A stretch of DNA of 64,000 nt from Phycisphaeraceae bacterium (GTDB lineage Bacteria > Planctomycetota > Phycisphaerae > Phycisphaerales > UBA1924), in the NCBI GenBank assembly GCA_019636845.1, contig JAHBWV010000001.1, forward strand, positions 2,046,001-2,110,000. The letters run 5' to 3'. A program made the position numbers and the translations under genes. The notes beneath the pieces were generated by a model that was not told where the DNA came from, did no database searches, and saw only the letters and a list, made by a program, of their open reading frames with translations. Positions 17,452 through 26,784 of the stretch are shown here, one piece after another; the stretch's first letter is position 1; every line of letters begins with the position of its first letter.

Positions 17452-19641
17452 ATGTTCGAGCGTCGGATCACACCAACCTTCTGTGACACCTGGTACCGGG
17501 TCGCGAAGAGCCGCCCCAGACTGAGCCCCCATGTACACGTCACACGCCAGCGATTCGGGCGCGGTATCGCGTACGTTCTCGAAGAACCCGCGACGGGCAC
17601 ATATCACAGGATGTCAGAGGCCGCGTACCGCTTCGCAGGCATGCTCGACGGGAACCGCACCGTCGATGACGCGTGGGAAGCGTGCGCTGCCCAGCTCGGA
17701 GACGAGTCACCGACGCAGAAAGAGTGCATCGAACTCCTTGCTCAGCTCGACAGCTCCGGGCTGCTTATCGGAGACGTGCCGATCTGGGCGGACATGCTCG
17801 AGCATCGGCAGGCACGCGAAGTGCAGACCCGCAGGCGAAAGCGCCACGGCAACGGGCTCTTCGCGTGCATCCCCTTGATCAACCCCGACCACTGGCTCGA
17901 ACAGAGCCGACACCTGTACGCGTGGGCATTCAGTTGGACGGGGCTCGCCCTCTGGTGCGTCTCTGCCGTCGCCGCGATCTGGTCGCTCGCCACCAATGTC
18001 GATCGATTCTCACGGGAATTGCGCCTCGATTCCCTGCTCGACCCCGGCAACCTCGCCATCCTGGCCGGTGTCTTCATTGTGCTTCGCGCGGTCCACGAAC
18101 TCGGCCATGCCATGGCTTGCAAGGCGATGGGCGGCCGCTGCACCGAGATCGGGCTCATGCTCGTCGCGTTGGTCCTTCCGCTTCCATACTGCGATGCAAC
18201 CAGCTCGTGGCGGTTCACCGAGACGTGGCGCCGAATCCTGGTTGCAGCGGCAGGCGTGCTCTTCGAGAGCGTGATCGCCGCCGGAGCCGCGATCCTCTGG
18301 GCGAACTCTGAGCCCGGTGTGATGAGTTCGATCTGCTACAACGTCATGATCGTATCTGGCGTCTCAACACTGCTCTTCAACCTGAATCCGCTGCTCAGAT
18401 ACGACGGATACTACATCCTCAGCGACCTGCTCGGCATTCCCAACCTCGCCCAGCGCGCCGTCGAGATGCTCAAGTACATCGTCGTTCGATACGCATTCAG
18501 CGTGCAGACCGCAAAGCCCCCCACAGTCACAACGCCAGCCGAAGCGGCCATCGTGCTGGCGTATGGCGTGCTGTCGCTCCCTTATAGAGTGCTGATCGCT
18601 GCTTCCATCTGCCTGGCCGTAAGCACACAGTACTCCTCGCTTGGATTGATTCTGGCGGTCCTCGCCGCGTCGCTGATGCTCGTTTGGCCGGTCCTGAAGG
18701 GGATCGGCTACCTGCTGTGGTCGCCCGCATTGCTCGGACGCCGCGCCAGGGCGAACGGTGTGGTCATGGGAGTGCTCGTCGTGGCTGTGGTCACACTGGG
18801 CATCATCCCGGTACAGGATCGCATCTACGCACCGGGGTGGATCGTGCCAACGGAGCACCGCGGCATACGAACGCTCGAAAGCGGATATGTCTCTGAGATT
18901 CTGATCCGTGTCGGAGACCAGGTGAGATCCGGCCAGCCGCTTCTGAGACTCGAGAATGCTGAGGTCGAAGCGGGCCGTACGATCGCCGCGGCTCAACTCG
19001 CACAGGCCATCACCGCCCGCGACGAAGCCGCCATGAAATCGCCCTCTGAAGCAAGAACCGCCGATGCGAACGTGCGGGTCGCAACCGAGGCCCTCCGCCG
19101 AGCCGAGGAACGCGTCGCCTCGCTGACGCTTGCTGCACCGTCGGATGGAACCGTTATCGCTTCAGGCGCGAGTGGGGCAGACTGGGACGATCTGCTCGGC
19201 AGCTACATCACGAAGGGAACTCTGCTCGCGCACGTCTCCTCGCTTGATCAGCTCCAGGTCCGGACACTCGTCGATGACCGCGAGTTTGGGCACGCGTTCT
19301 CGGCGCAGGAACGCATCCGAGCGTCCATCAAGATCCGAGGCATGGCTTCCCACGTTGCGTCAGCAACGCTTCTCCGTGTCTCTCCGATCGGCTCGCGTGA
19401 GATCGAGAACCCCGCGGTCTCTTCCGCAGCGGGGGGCGAGATCGTCGCCACGCGCAGCGGCGAGAACTCCATCGCGGCTCTCACCCCGCAGTTCTGGGTC
19501 GATCTCGCCTCCACAGACCTGCCGGACGGCGTGATGGCGGGCCAACGAGTCAGAGTTCGCTTCGGCATAGGCGATTCGCCGCTGATGACCCAGTGGCTGC
19601 GACGTGCCACGCAGTTCTGGATGAGCAGGTTCGGCGCATGA
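17452..19641 (+). CDS. PqqD-like - M50 metalloprotease - HlyD fusion
   Basis: A 729-residue polytopic protein. Residues about 25-109 resemble a PqqD-like winged-helix peptide-binding domain (YVLEEPATGTYHRMSEAAYR). The membrane part carries HELGHAMACKAMGG (zinc HExxH at 215-219) and the second M50 motif NPLLRYDGYYILSD, with about six helices between residues 155 and 460. The C-terminal third is a lipoyl/coiled-coil adaptor (GYVSEILIRVGDQVRSGQPL, then APSDGTVIASGASG). ATG 17452 was preferred to TTG 17446, which directly follows the previous stop. Its stop overlaps the SecA-like start (ATGA). M50-HlyD proteins occur in peptide export and maturation loci; protease activity here is likely but the substrate is unknown. 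Confidence 0.87.
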   Translation: MFERRITPTFCDTWYRVAKSRPRLSPHVHVTRQRFGRGIAYVLEEPATGTYHRMSEAAYRFAGMLDGNRTVDDAWEACAAQLGDESPTQKECIELLAQLDSSGLLIGDVPIWADMLEHRQAREVQTRRRKRHGNGLFACIPLINPDHWLEQSRHLYAWAFSWTGLALWCVSAVAAIWSLATNVDRFSRELRLDSLLDPGNLAILAGVFIVLRAVHELGHAMACKAMGGRCTEIGLMLVALVLPLPYCDATSSWRFTETWRRILVAAAGVLFESVIAAGAAILWANSEPGVMSSICYNVMIVSGVSTLLFNLNPLLRYDGYYILSDLLGIPNLAQRAVEMLKYIVVRYAFSVQTAKPPTVTTPAEAAIVLAYGVLSLPYRVLIAASICLAVSTQYSSLGLILAVLAASLMLVWPVLKGIGYLLWSPALLGRRARANGVVMGVLVVAVVTLGIIPVQDRIYAPGWIVPTEHRGIRTLESGYVSEILIRVGDQVRSGQPLLRLENAEVEAGRTIAAAQLAQAITARDEAAMKSPSEARTADANVRVATEALRRAEERVASLTLAAPSDGTVIASGASGADWDDLLGSYITKGTLLAHVSSLDQLQVRTLVDDREFGHAFSAQERIRASIKIRGMASHVASATLLRVSPIGSREIENPAVSSAAGGEIVATRSGENSIAALTPQFWVDLASTDLPDGVMAGQRVRVRFGIGDSPLMTQWLRRATQFWMSRFGA

Positions 19642-21650
19642 GCATCGCGCCCTCGCAGATCGAGCCGATTCGAGACGATACACGCCTCTGGTCCGCGCTG
19701 TCTCGCCCGATCCGTCGGGATCCTCCGCCTAAGGGCTTCGACTCTGTCGGAGAGTGGGTAAGAGGTGGAGTCGCCCGGATGAGAGCCGCTCGCGGGCTTG
19801 TCGCCCGTGCACAGCGTGTCCGCCTCGACGCCGAGTCCCTACGCACACACTCCGACGCCGCGCTGAGCCAGTTGCTCGAAGAGCGACGCGATGACGTACT
19901 GCGCGACTCGCGCTCGACAGGAACGACCGATCGCGCAGCCGCTCCGATCGTCGAAACGATCCGCCGCCGCCTCGGGCTGATCCTTCACCCGGAGCAAATC
20001 ATGGGTGGGCTGGCGATGTGTGCGGGGACCTGCGTGGAGATGGCCACAGGCGAGGGCAAGACCGTCACAGGGATCATTCCCGCCGCGATCCTCGCATGGC
20101 AAGGGCGCGGGGTCCACGTCGCGACCGTCAACGACTACCTCGCCAGACGAGACGCCGAGACTCTCAGCCCGGTCTTCGAATCGCTCGGCCTTGATGTCGG
20201 TGTGATTCAGGACGCCTCGAAAGAGGATGAGCGGCGAGATGCATACGCCAAGTCCGTCACCTATGTCGCAGATAAACAGCTGATCTTTGACTACCTGCGA
20301 GACCGCCTGAAGTCGCCCCACTCTCCCCGAATGGTCACGCACCTTCTCGAGTCTCTCGGTGAGCACGACGGCACAAGTGGACCATGGAGCAGTTCCATCG
20401 TGCAACGCGGGCAATACGCCTGCATCGTCGATGAGGCGGACAGCATCCTGATCGACGAGGCAGTCACTCCAGCGATCATCGCCAGCGAGAGCCAGGACGT
20501 TCGCGCCTCGCGGCAGGAAATCTACGAAGCCGCACGACATATCGCGAGCCAACTGAACGAGGGCTCCGATTTCATCGTCGATCGACGCTTGCGCCGCGTC
20601 TCCATGCGACCCGAAGGTCGGACCCGGCTTGATGAACTCTCCCGAGAGCTTCCCGAGTTCTGGCGAGGACCTCGGAGGCGTGAGGAACTCGTCGTGCAGG
20701 CCCTCACCGCGCTCGCACTTTTCCACCGCGACGACGACTATGTCGTGACCGGTGGTGAGGTACAGATTGTGGACCCGTCCACCGGCCGCATCCTTCCGGG
20801 CCGGCAGTGGCAACTCGGACTCCATCAAGCGATCGAGGCCAAGGAAGGCATCGAGGTTACCGAGCCGCGGCGCACCACATCACGAGTCTCGTACCACGGC
20901 TACTTCCGGCGCTACGCACGCCTGTGCGGCATGAGCGGCACCATGTGGGAGGTTCGCCACGAGGTCTGGCGTGCATACCACCTTCCAGTCGTGCGTGTCC
21001 CGACCCATCGCCCTGTCGCGAGAAAGGAATCGGCTGACCGCGTCTTCCTTACTGAGCAAGCAAAGCTCGATGCTGTCACGGATTATGCCATCGCGCTCAG
21101 AGAGCGAGGCCAGCCCGTCCTCATCGGCACCAGAGCCGTCAAGACGTCGGATCAGCTCGCATCGATGCTCGCCGCACGCGGCGTCGACTGTCGCGTTCTG
21201 AACGCGACCCGCGAGGCGGAGGAAGCAGACATCGTCGCTCTCGCGGGTATCTCAGGGACAATCACCGTCTCGACGAACATGGCAGGGCGCGGCACCGACA
21301 TCCGCCTCGACGATCGATCCCGCGAAGCCGGAGGACTGGCAGTCATCGCGACTGAACGTCACGATGAACGACGAGTGGATCGACAGCTCTTCGGACGCTC
21401 CGGTCGGCAGGGCGATCCGGGTTCCGCCCAGGCCTTCGTCTGCCTTGAGGACCCTGTGATCAGGCGGTTCGGGATTCGACCTCTGGTCGCCATGACCAGT
21501 GCCGTACCGCCCCCCTTCCGTGACATTGCCGGGCGGCTCCTTTGGTGGCAATCACAGTCGAGCGCGGCCAGCAGGTCCGCAACGATTCGGATGGAACTCG
21601 CAAAGTCGGAGGCGAACATGGACATGTCGCTCAAGGGCCAGAACCGTTGA
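19638..21650 (+). CDS. Shortened SecA-like translocase ATPase (SecA2-type paralogue)
   Basis: A 670-residue SecA paralogue. It has Walker A ATGEGKT (136-142), VNDYLARRDAE, the DEAD-like VDEADSILIDEA (264-275) and a preprotein cross-linking domain (VQIVDPSTGRILPGRQW, LHQAIEAKEGIEV). The second motor domain is complete (MAGRGTDIRLDD, QLFGRSGRQGDPGS, CLEDP). After the last motif only about 75 residues remain, against some 280 in housekeeping SecA, so most of the helical scaffold and wing and the zinc-binding C-tail are absent. It is coupled by ATGA to the M50-HlyD gene. An ATP-driven role in the export of specific substrates is inferred; the housekeeping SecA must lie elsewhere. Confidence 0.9.
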   Translation: MSIAPSQIEPIRDDTRLWSALSRPIRRDPPPKGFDSVGEWVRGGVARMRAARGLVARAQRVRLDAESLRTHSDAALSQLLEERRDDVLRDSRSTGTTDRAAAPIVETIRRRLGLILHPEQIMGGLAMCAGTCVEMATGEGKTVTGIIPAAILAWQGRGVHVATVNDYLARRDAETLSPVFESLGLDVGVIQDASKEDERRDAYAKSVTYVADKQLIFDYLRDRLKSPHSPRMVTHLLESLGEHDGTSGPWSSSIVQRGQYACIVDEADSILIDEAVTPAIIASESQDVRASRQEIYEAARHIASQLNEGSDFIVDRRLRRVSMRPEGRTRLDELSRELPEFWRGPRRREELVVQALTALALFHRDDDYVVTGGEVQIVDPSTGRILPGRQWQLGLHQAIEAKEGIEVTEPRRTTSRVSYHGYFRRYARLCGMSGTMWEVRHEVWRAYHLPVVRVPTHRPVARKESADRVFLTEQAKLDAVTDYAIALRERGQPVLIGTRAVKTSDQLASMLAARGVDCRVLNATREAEEADIVALAGISGTITVSTNMAGRGTDIRLDDRSREAGGLAVIATERHDERRVDRQLFGRSGRQGDPGSAQAFVCLEDPVIRRFGIRPLVAMTSAVPPPFRDIAGRLLWWQSQSSAASRSATIRMELAKSEANMDMSLKGQNR

Positions 21651-21794
21651 CAGATGCCCAGGGCTGTCGGCAGACTCTCCATCGCAAAGGTGCATCCATC
21701 GCGACGGGAATGAGCAAGAATGTCATCACAAAGTCAGACGCCGAGCAGCTACTCAGCCCGGCAACGGTACCATTGGCGGCAGGAGGCCAGACGA

Positions 21795-22781
21795 ATGGCG
21801 AACACGGTTGACCTCACACCTCAGATCGAGGCACACGCATCGACGATCCGGGCACTGACCGAGGCCATTTCACAGGTCGTCGTCGGGCAGAAGACGATGG
21901 TCGAGCGGCTCTTTGTTGGGTTGCTATGCAATGGGCACGTTCTCCTAGAAGGCGTTCCGGGTCTCGCCAAGACCCTGACTGTGAGCACGCTGGCGAACGC
22001 GATCCACGCGAAGTTCAGCCGCATCCAGTTCACACCCGACCTGCTGCCCGCGGACCTGGTAGGCACTCTCATCTACAACCCTCGGGACTCAACCTTCACT
22101 CCCCGCAAGGGTCCTGTCTTTGCCAACATCGTGCTGGCCGATGAGATCAACCGTGCCCCTGCCAAAGTCCAGAGTGCACTGCTGGAAGCGATGCAGGAAC
22201 GGCACGTCACCATCGGCGAGACGACCTACCCCCTCCCCGATCCCTTCCTTGTCCTCGCAACCATGAATCCGATCGAGCAGGAGGGCACCTACACCCTCCC
22301 CGAAGCACAGGTCGATCGCTTCATGCTCAAGCTTCGAGTCGATTATCCGTCGAAGCAGGACGAACGCCGGATCGTTGATCGCATGGCGTCGAGCGCGCCG
22401 AAGACGAAAGTAGAAGCAATGGTCACAACCGACCAGATCGCCGCCGCCCGGCGTCTCGTCGATCAGATCCATGTCGATGATCGTGTGAAGGAGTACATCG
22501 TCAGCATCGTCCACGCCTCACGCCGACCGAAGGAGTACGGACTCGACATCGCTCGCCTGATCTCCTTCGGTGCGTCCCCCCGTGCCTCGATCGCGCTCAC
22601 CATGGCGGCCCGCGCCCACGCGTTCCTCCAGGGCAGGCCGTACGCCACGCCCGCCGACGTGAAGTCGATCGGGATGGATGTGCTCCGCCATCGAGTGATC
22701 GCAAGCTACGAGGCCCAAGCCGAAGAGATATCCTCCGAACAGATTGTCCAGCGGATCTTTGACCATGTTCCGCTCCCATAG
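21795..22781 (+). CDS. MoxR-family AAA+ ATPase
   Basis: A 328-residue MoxR AAA+ ATPase, first gene of a Bat-type operon. Walker A GVPGLAKT lies at 53-60, Walker B VLADEINRAP near 113-122, and the MoxR-specific TMNPIEQEGTYTLPEAQVDR follows, with a C-terminal lid domain. A strong AGGAGG lies 8 bases before the ATG. These ATPases act as chaperones that mature or activate von Willebrand-domain metal proteins, here probably the DUF58 and VWA proteins that follow. The 143-bp gap after the SecA-like gene could hold a promoter, but the genes run in the same direction. Confidence 0.95.
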   Translation: MANTVDLTPQIEAHASTIRALTEAISQVVVGQKTMVERLFVGLLCNGHVLLEGVPGLAKTLTVSTLANAIHAKFSRIQFTPDLLPADLVGTLIYNPRDSTFTPRKGPVFANIVLADEINRAPAKVQSALLEAMQERHVTIGETTYPLPDPFLVLATMNPIEQEGTYTLPEAQVDRFMLKLRVDYPSKQDERRIVDRMASSAPKTKVEAMVTTDQIAAARRLVDQIHVDDRVKEYIVSIVHASRRPKEYGLDIARLISFGASPRASIALTMAARAHAFLQGRPYATPADVKSIGMDVLRHRVIASYEAQAEEISSEQIVQRIFDHVPLP

Positions 22782-23682
22782 ACACCCGATCGATGCCGCC
22801 GAGCCCGCGCCGCTTCCCGCCGATCTGGCGAAGGAGGTACGACGCCTGCACGTCATGACCAGGCGACGCGTCAGCGACCTGTTCACGGGCGAGTACCACT
22901 CGGCGTTCAAGGGTCACGGCATCGAGTTCGCAGAGGTCAGAGAGTACGAGCCGGGCGATGACGTTCGGTCGATCGACTGGAACGTCACCGCCAGAACCGG
23001 CAAGACCTTCATCAAGAGGTTCGTAGAGGAACGCCAGCTCACCGCGATGGTCTGCGTCGATCTCTCTCGATCCGGCATGTTCGGCACCACTGGAAAGACC
23101 AAGCGACGCCTGGAGATCGAGTCCGCTGCCATCCTCGCCATGGCCGCGAGCCAGAATCAGGACCGGGTGGGGTTGCTGCTCTTCACGGATCGCGTTGAGA
23201 AGTTCGTTCCTCCGAAGAAGGGCACGTCGCACTGCCAGCGCCTCATGCGCGACCTCCTCGCGCATGCTCCCGCCGGAAGAGGCACGAACCTCCGTCCCGC
23301 GCTCGACCATCTCTCACATATGCTGCGACGCCGTAGCGTGATCTTCCTCATCTCCGATTTCGATTGTCCACCCTGCAACACCCAGCTCTCAGTGCTCGCG
23401 AGGCGCCACGATGTCGTTGCAATCTCCGTCAACGACCCACGCGAGCTCCAGTTTCCCTCTGTCGGCCTCGTCGATGTCGTCGATCCCGAAACCGGTGCCG
23501 CACGAACAATCGATCTCGGCTCACGCGGTGCCCGCGCATACGCCGCCCAGCGGCTCGCGGACCGTGACAAACGCGAATCCCATCTCGCTTCCTCGGGGGT
23601 CGATCGCGTCACCCTCTCTACGGAGAGATCCGCTGTCCCTGAACTCGCGGCGTACTTCCAACGAAGGGAGCGACGCCGATGA
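22765..23682 (+). CDS. DUF58 (vWA-like) protein of the MoxR operon
   Basis: A 305-residue DUF58 protein. GDDVRSIDWNVTAR is the family signature; a vWA-like core follows with VCVDLSRSGMFG and a metal-site-like D-x-S-x-S variant (D-L-S-R-S), then LISDFD. It is soluble here. It starts inside the end of the MoxR gene (17-bp overlap), showing tight coupling. DUF58 and MoxR proteins occur together in nearly all such operons; the pair is thought to regulate or assemble partner vWA proteins. Confidence 0.92.
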   Translation: MFRSHRHPIDAAEPAPLPADLAKEVRRLHVMTRRRVSDLFTGEYHSAFKGHGIEFAEVREYEPGDDVRSIDWNVTARTGKTFIKRFVEERQLTAMVCVDLSRSGMFGTTGKTKRRLEIESAAILAMAASQNQDRVGLLLFTDRVEKFVPPKKGTSHCQRLMRDLLAHAPAGRGTNLRPALDHLSHMLRRRSVIFLISDFDCPPCNTQLSVLARRHDVVAISVNDPRELQFPSVGLVDVVDPETGAARTIDLGSRGARAYAAQRLADRDKRESHLASSGVDRVTLSTERSAVPELAAYFQRRERRR

Positions 23683-24728
23683 GTGACGCTCACCACCCCT
23701 TCTGTCCCAGACCGAGACATGCTCGCACGCATCGTCTCATTCCCGTCGCACTGGCCGCAGTCTGCCTGTTCATCGCGCAGGCGTGCTCGCGTCGGCCCGA
23801 GACCACCCAGTCAGCAACACCCACGCCGCCGACACAAGTCGCAGAAGGCGACGGCGTACTCCTTTCTACCACGATCGACAGACGCGAGGCATCGACGAGC
23901 GAGCTCCTCCAGCTCGAGATCCGTACAACAGCCAAGGCGGGGCTTGTGCTCTCGTCACCCGAGCTCTCCGGCCATCAGTCACTCGAAGTGCTCGAAGTGG
24001 TCCGTCTGCCCGCCATCAAGCGCCCCGATGGTGTCGTCGAGCAACGCTGGACCGCGATACTTGAGCCCGATCTTCCCGGCTCCGCACTCGCCCCAGGAGT
24101 GAAACTCGCGATCCGTGACGCCAACGCCGGTGCTCTGAGCTACGTCGCGACTGGCCCGATCCCAGTCGAGATCCGGTCCGTTCTACAACCGGACGATCCC
24201 ATCGTCGTCACTGAGCTTCGTTCCGCGGCGATGCCCCCGCCAGCGGGTGAGCCGATCTGGCACAGGCTACGCCCGGCAGTCGCAGGAGCGGTCGCAGGGC
24301 TGATTGTGATCTTGGTGGTTGCCGGCAGTGCTGTCTTCGTCGTCCGCAGTCGCCTCCGTGCGCCAAGGATCGCCAGCTCACGCAAGACAATCGCAACCCT
24401 TCTGCTCCAGGCACAAGGCATGAGCCCGACCGAACAATCGCGAGCGCTCGGCACTTGTGCTCGTGTCCTCCGCCTCGGAATCGCGGAACGCACAGAGGTC
24501 CCCGCGCACGCGATGACAGACGCGGAGTTGCTCGATCGCTGCCCGCAGCTCTCGCAGATCCCGGGGCTCATCGATCTCATGGCTGATATCGAACGCATCC
24601 TCTGCTCAGGGTCCGACATCTCGCACGCCGGAGTCACCGACGTTCTCGCACGAACCGACAGAGCCCTCGACGATCTCTCTACCTTTATACCCACTCGATA
24701 CCTCGCAGAATCGGAGGTGGCTGCATGA
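23679..24728 (+). CDS. Membrane-anchored protein of the Bat operon (DUF4381-like position)
   Basis: A 349-residue protein with an N-terminal export signal (LIPVALAAVCLFIAQA) ending in a Cys with a poor lipobox. A periplasmic beta-rich region of about 150 residues is followed by a transmembrane helix near 200-222 (AGLIVILVVAGSAVFVV) and a cytoplasmic helical domain. The layout recalls the DUF4381/BatD-type proteins found between DUF58 and VWA genes, but the sequence is not clearly assignable. ATGA overlaps link it to both neighbours. Confidence 0.7.
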   Translation: MSDAHHPFCPRPRHARTHRLIPVALAAVCLFIAQACSRRPETTQSATPTPPTQVAEGDGVLLSTTIDRREASTSELLQLEIRTTAKAGLVLSSPELSGHQSLEVLEVVRLPAIKRPDGVVEQRWTAILEPDLPGSALAPGVKLAIRDANAGALSYVATGPIPVEIRSVLQPDDPIVVTELRSAAMPPPAGEPIWHRLRPAVAGAVAGLIVILVVAGSAVFVVRSRLRAPRIASSRKTIATLLLQAQGMSPTEQSRALGTCARVLRLGIAERTEVPAHAMTDAELLDRCPQLSQIPGLIDLMADIERILCSGSDISHAGVTDVLARTDRALDDLSTFIPTRYLAESEVAA

Positions 24729-25786
24729 CCTCCAACTACCACTCACCCTGGGCGTTCGCCCTGATCCTGCTCGCAGCGGCCATCGTCGCGCTCCGTCCGT
24801 TCTCTCTCCCTCCACCCATCGTCATGCCGGGCGCGGCCGGGTTACGCGGCCTCGGCTCCCTCAGATCGACCTTGCGCTGGGTGCCGCTTGCTCTTCGCCT
24901 CGCGGCTCTCTGCCTCATCGCTGTCGCGATCGCTCGCCCACAGACGCTCACCGGCCGCATCGAGACATCCAAGGAAGGCGTAGCGATCCAGCTCGTGATC
25001 GATCGCTCCGCCAGCATGGGCGCGCCCATGACCTTTGAGGGACGGTCCTACGAGCGACTCGAAGTAGTCAAAAGAGTGCTGAAAGACTTCATCCTCGGAG
25101 ATGACAAACAGCTCAAGGGTCGCGCCGATGACCTGATCGGGCTGATCGTCTTCTCGGGATACGCAGACACGCTCGCCCCACTCACTCACAGCCATCAGAT
25201 CGTTGTCGATCTGGCGAACAGCACACAGCTCGCACCACCAGCCCTGCCCGAAGGCGGTACGGCCATCGGAGACGCTCTCGCGCTCGCCGCCTCGCGACTC
25301 AGATCCGCAGAGGAACAGATCAAGTCACTCAGCGATGCGAATCGCGGGCCGGAGTTCAGAATCAAGAGCAAGATCATCGTTCTCTTGACAGACGGCGAGC
25401 ACAACCGAGGAGAGATCCTCCCAGAACAAGCGGCACGACTGGCCGCCGAATGGGGAATCAAGATTTACTCCATCGGCATCGGCGGCACTGGGGGCGTCGT
25501 CTTCATCTCCGGAATGGACGGACGCCCTATTCCGATTCGAGACCACGTCGATGAACGAACACTCACAACTATTTCCAACCGTACGGGCGGACGATACTGG
25601 AACGCCAGAAACGCCGAATCACTCAGAGAGATCTACGAGGAGATCGACCGGCTTGAGAAGGTCTCGGTCACGTCCCAGAGGCGCACGGTCTACGAAGAGC
25701 GATTCCCTCCCTTGGTCAACGCCGCGCTCTGGCTCATCGGCATCGAGATCTTCCTCGCGAGCACACTTCTCAGGAGACTGCCATGA
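24725..25786 (+). CDS. batA: von Willebrand factor A membrane protein (BatA-like)
   Basis: A 353-residue VWA protein with two N-terminal membrane helices (WAFALILLAAAIVALRPF; VPLALRLAALCLIAVAIA) and one at the C-terminus. The MIDAS motif D-R-S-A-S starts near residue 93 and LLTDGEHNRGE and GIGGTG follow, as in BatA. Such proteins are linked to aerotolerance or envelope stress in Bacteroides and spirochaetes; the role in planctomycetes is unknown. ATGA overlap with both flanking genes. Confidence 0.9.
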   Translation: MTSNYHSPWAFALILLAAAIVALRPFSLPPPIVMPGAAGLRGLGSLRSTLRWVPLALRLAALCLIAVAIARPQTLTGRIETSKEGVAIQLVIDRSASMGAPMTFEGRSYERLEVVKRVLKDFILGDDKQLKGRADDLIGLIVFSGYADTLAPLTHSHQIVVDLANSTQLAPPALPEGGTAIGDALALAASRLRSAEEQIKSLSDANRGPEFRIKSKIIVLLTDGEHNRGEILPEQAARLAAEWGIKIYSIGIGGTGGVVFISGMDGRPIPIRDHVDERTLTTISNRTGGRYWNARNAESLREIYEEIDRLEKVSVTSQRRTVYEERFPPLVNAALWLIGIEIFLASTLLRRLP

Positions 25787-26784
25787 CACCCCTCGGCGCT
25801 CCGGAGCATCTGTCGCTCCTCATGCTCGTCCCTGCGATTCTGCTCCTGTTTTTCTGGGCCGCGTGGAGGCGCCACACCGCTCTGCGCCGGATGGGCGATG
25901 TATCACTGGTCAGACGCATCGTCCCTGCAGGCCTGAAACGCCGGCGATTCGCATCTCTTATCCTGGTCTCGGGCGCGGTGGTGTGTCTCGCGGTCGCGAT
26001 GGCAAGGCCCCGAGGCGAGCCGATCGAGCAGGAAACAACCGCTTCCGGAAAGGACATCGTCTTCGTGATCGATGTCTCGCGAAGCATGCTCGCACAAGAC
26101 CTGGTGCCGAATCGCCTCGAACGCACGAAACTCTGGATCAAGGACATGCTCGCCACCCTGCAGGGCGATCGTGTTGCACTGGTCGCGTTCGCCGGTAGCG
26201 CGTCGGTCAAGTGCCCGCTCACCCTTGATCGCGCCTTCTTTCTCATGCAACTCGAAGATCTCTCCCCCAGATCCGTCCCGCGCGGCGGATCACTGATCGG
26301 TGACGCGATCCGAAAGACCGTCAACGAAGTCTTCGTCGAGCAGTCCGGCCGTCACAAGGACATCCTGCTCTTCACCGACGGTGAAGACCAGGAGAGCTTC
26401 CCCATCCAGGCGGCGGAAGTCGCCGCCGCAAGAGGCATCCGGATCATCACCATCGGCATCGGCAGCGAGTCGGATGGTGCGCCGATCCCATCCGAATCCG
26501 ATCGTGGCAATCCCGAATTTGTCACATACGGTGGACAACGGGTCTATTCCCGCCTCATGCCTCGTCTGCTCGCCGACATCGCCTCGGCATCCGCTGGCGG
26601 TGTCTTTCTGAGTGTCGGAACGGGCGATCTGCAACTCGATCGAGTCTACAGAGACCTCTCGCAGTCCACCCGCAACGAAGAGATCATTGCAGACAAGACC
26701 ACCACATACGAAGAACTCTTCCAGATACCACTCATCGCAGCGTTCCTGCTGCTCCTGCTGGAGGTGCTCGTTCGTGATCGCTAA
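25783..26784 (+). CDS. batB: von Willebrand factor A membrane protein (BatB-like)
   Basis: A 333-residue second VWA protein. It has membrane helices at about 11-28, 55-72 and the C-terminus, MIDAS VIDVSRSMLAQD near residue 92, LFTDGEDQESF and the TIGIGSESDGAPIP loop. The strong similarity in layout to the preceding gene fits the BatA/BatB pair. It overlaps the BatA-like stop by ATGA, and the next gene starts inside its 3' end. Confidence 0.9.
   Translation: MTPLGAPEHLSLLMLVPAILLLFFWAAWRRHTALRRMGDVSLVRRIVPAGLKRRRFASLILVSGAVVCLAVAMARPRGEPIEQETTASGKDIVFVIDVSRSMLAQDLVPNRLERTKLWIKDMLATLQGDRVALVAFAGSASVKCPLTLDRAFFLMQLEDLSPRSVPRGGSLIGDAIRKTVNEVFVEQSGRHKDILLFTDGEDQESFPIQAAEVAAARGIRIITIGIGSESDGAPIPSESDRGNPEFVTYGGQRVYSRLMPRLLADIASASAGGVFLSVGTGDLQLDRVYRDLSQSTRNEEIIADKTTTYEELFQIPLIAAFLLLLLEVLVRDR

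Noticed and set aside
14105..19641. Calling the adaptor genes a type I or RND export system
   Set aside because: No ABC transporter, RND pump or TolC-like outer-membrane protein is encoded within 10 kb on either side.
19839..20828. A 329-codon minus-strand frame inside the SecA-like gene
   Set aside because: No homology and opposite to a gene with clear SecA motifs.
21710..21811. A 33-codon reading frame with a Gly-Gly near its end (LAAGGQTNGEHG), between the SecA-like and MoxR genes, resembling a leader peptide of an exported peptide
   Set aside because: It overlaps the MoxR start and its strong ribosome binding site, has only a poorly spaced ribosome binding site of its own and no evident homologues. 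Needs comparison in related genomes before being called a gene.
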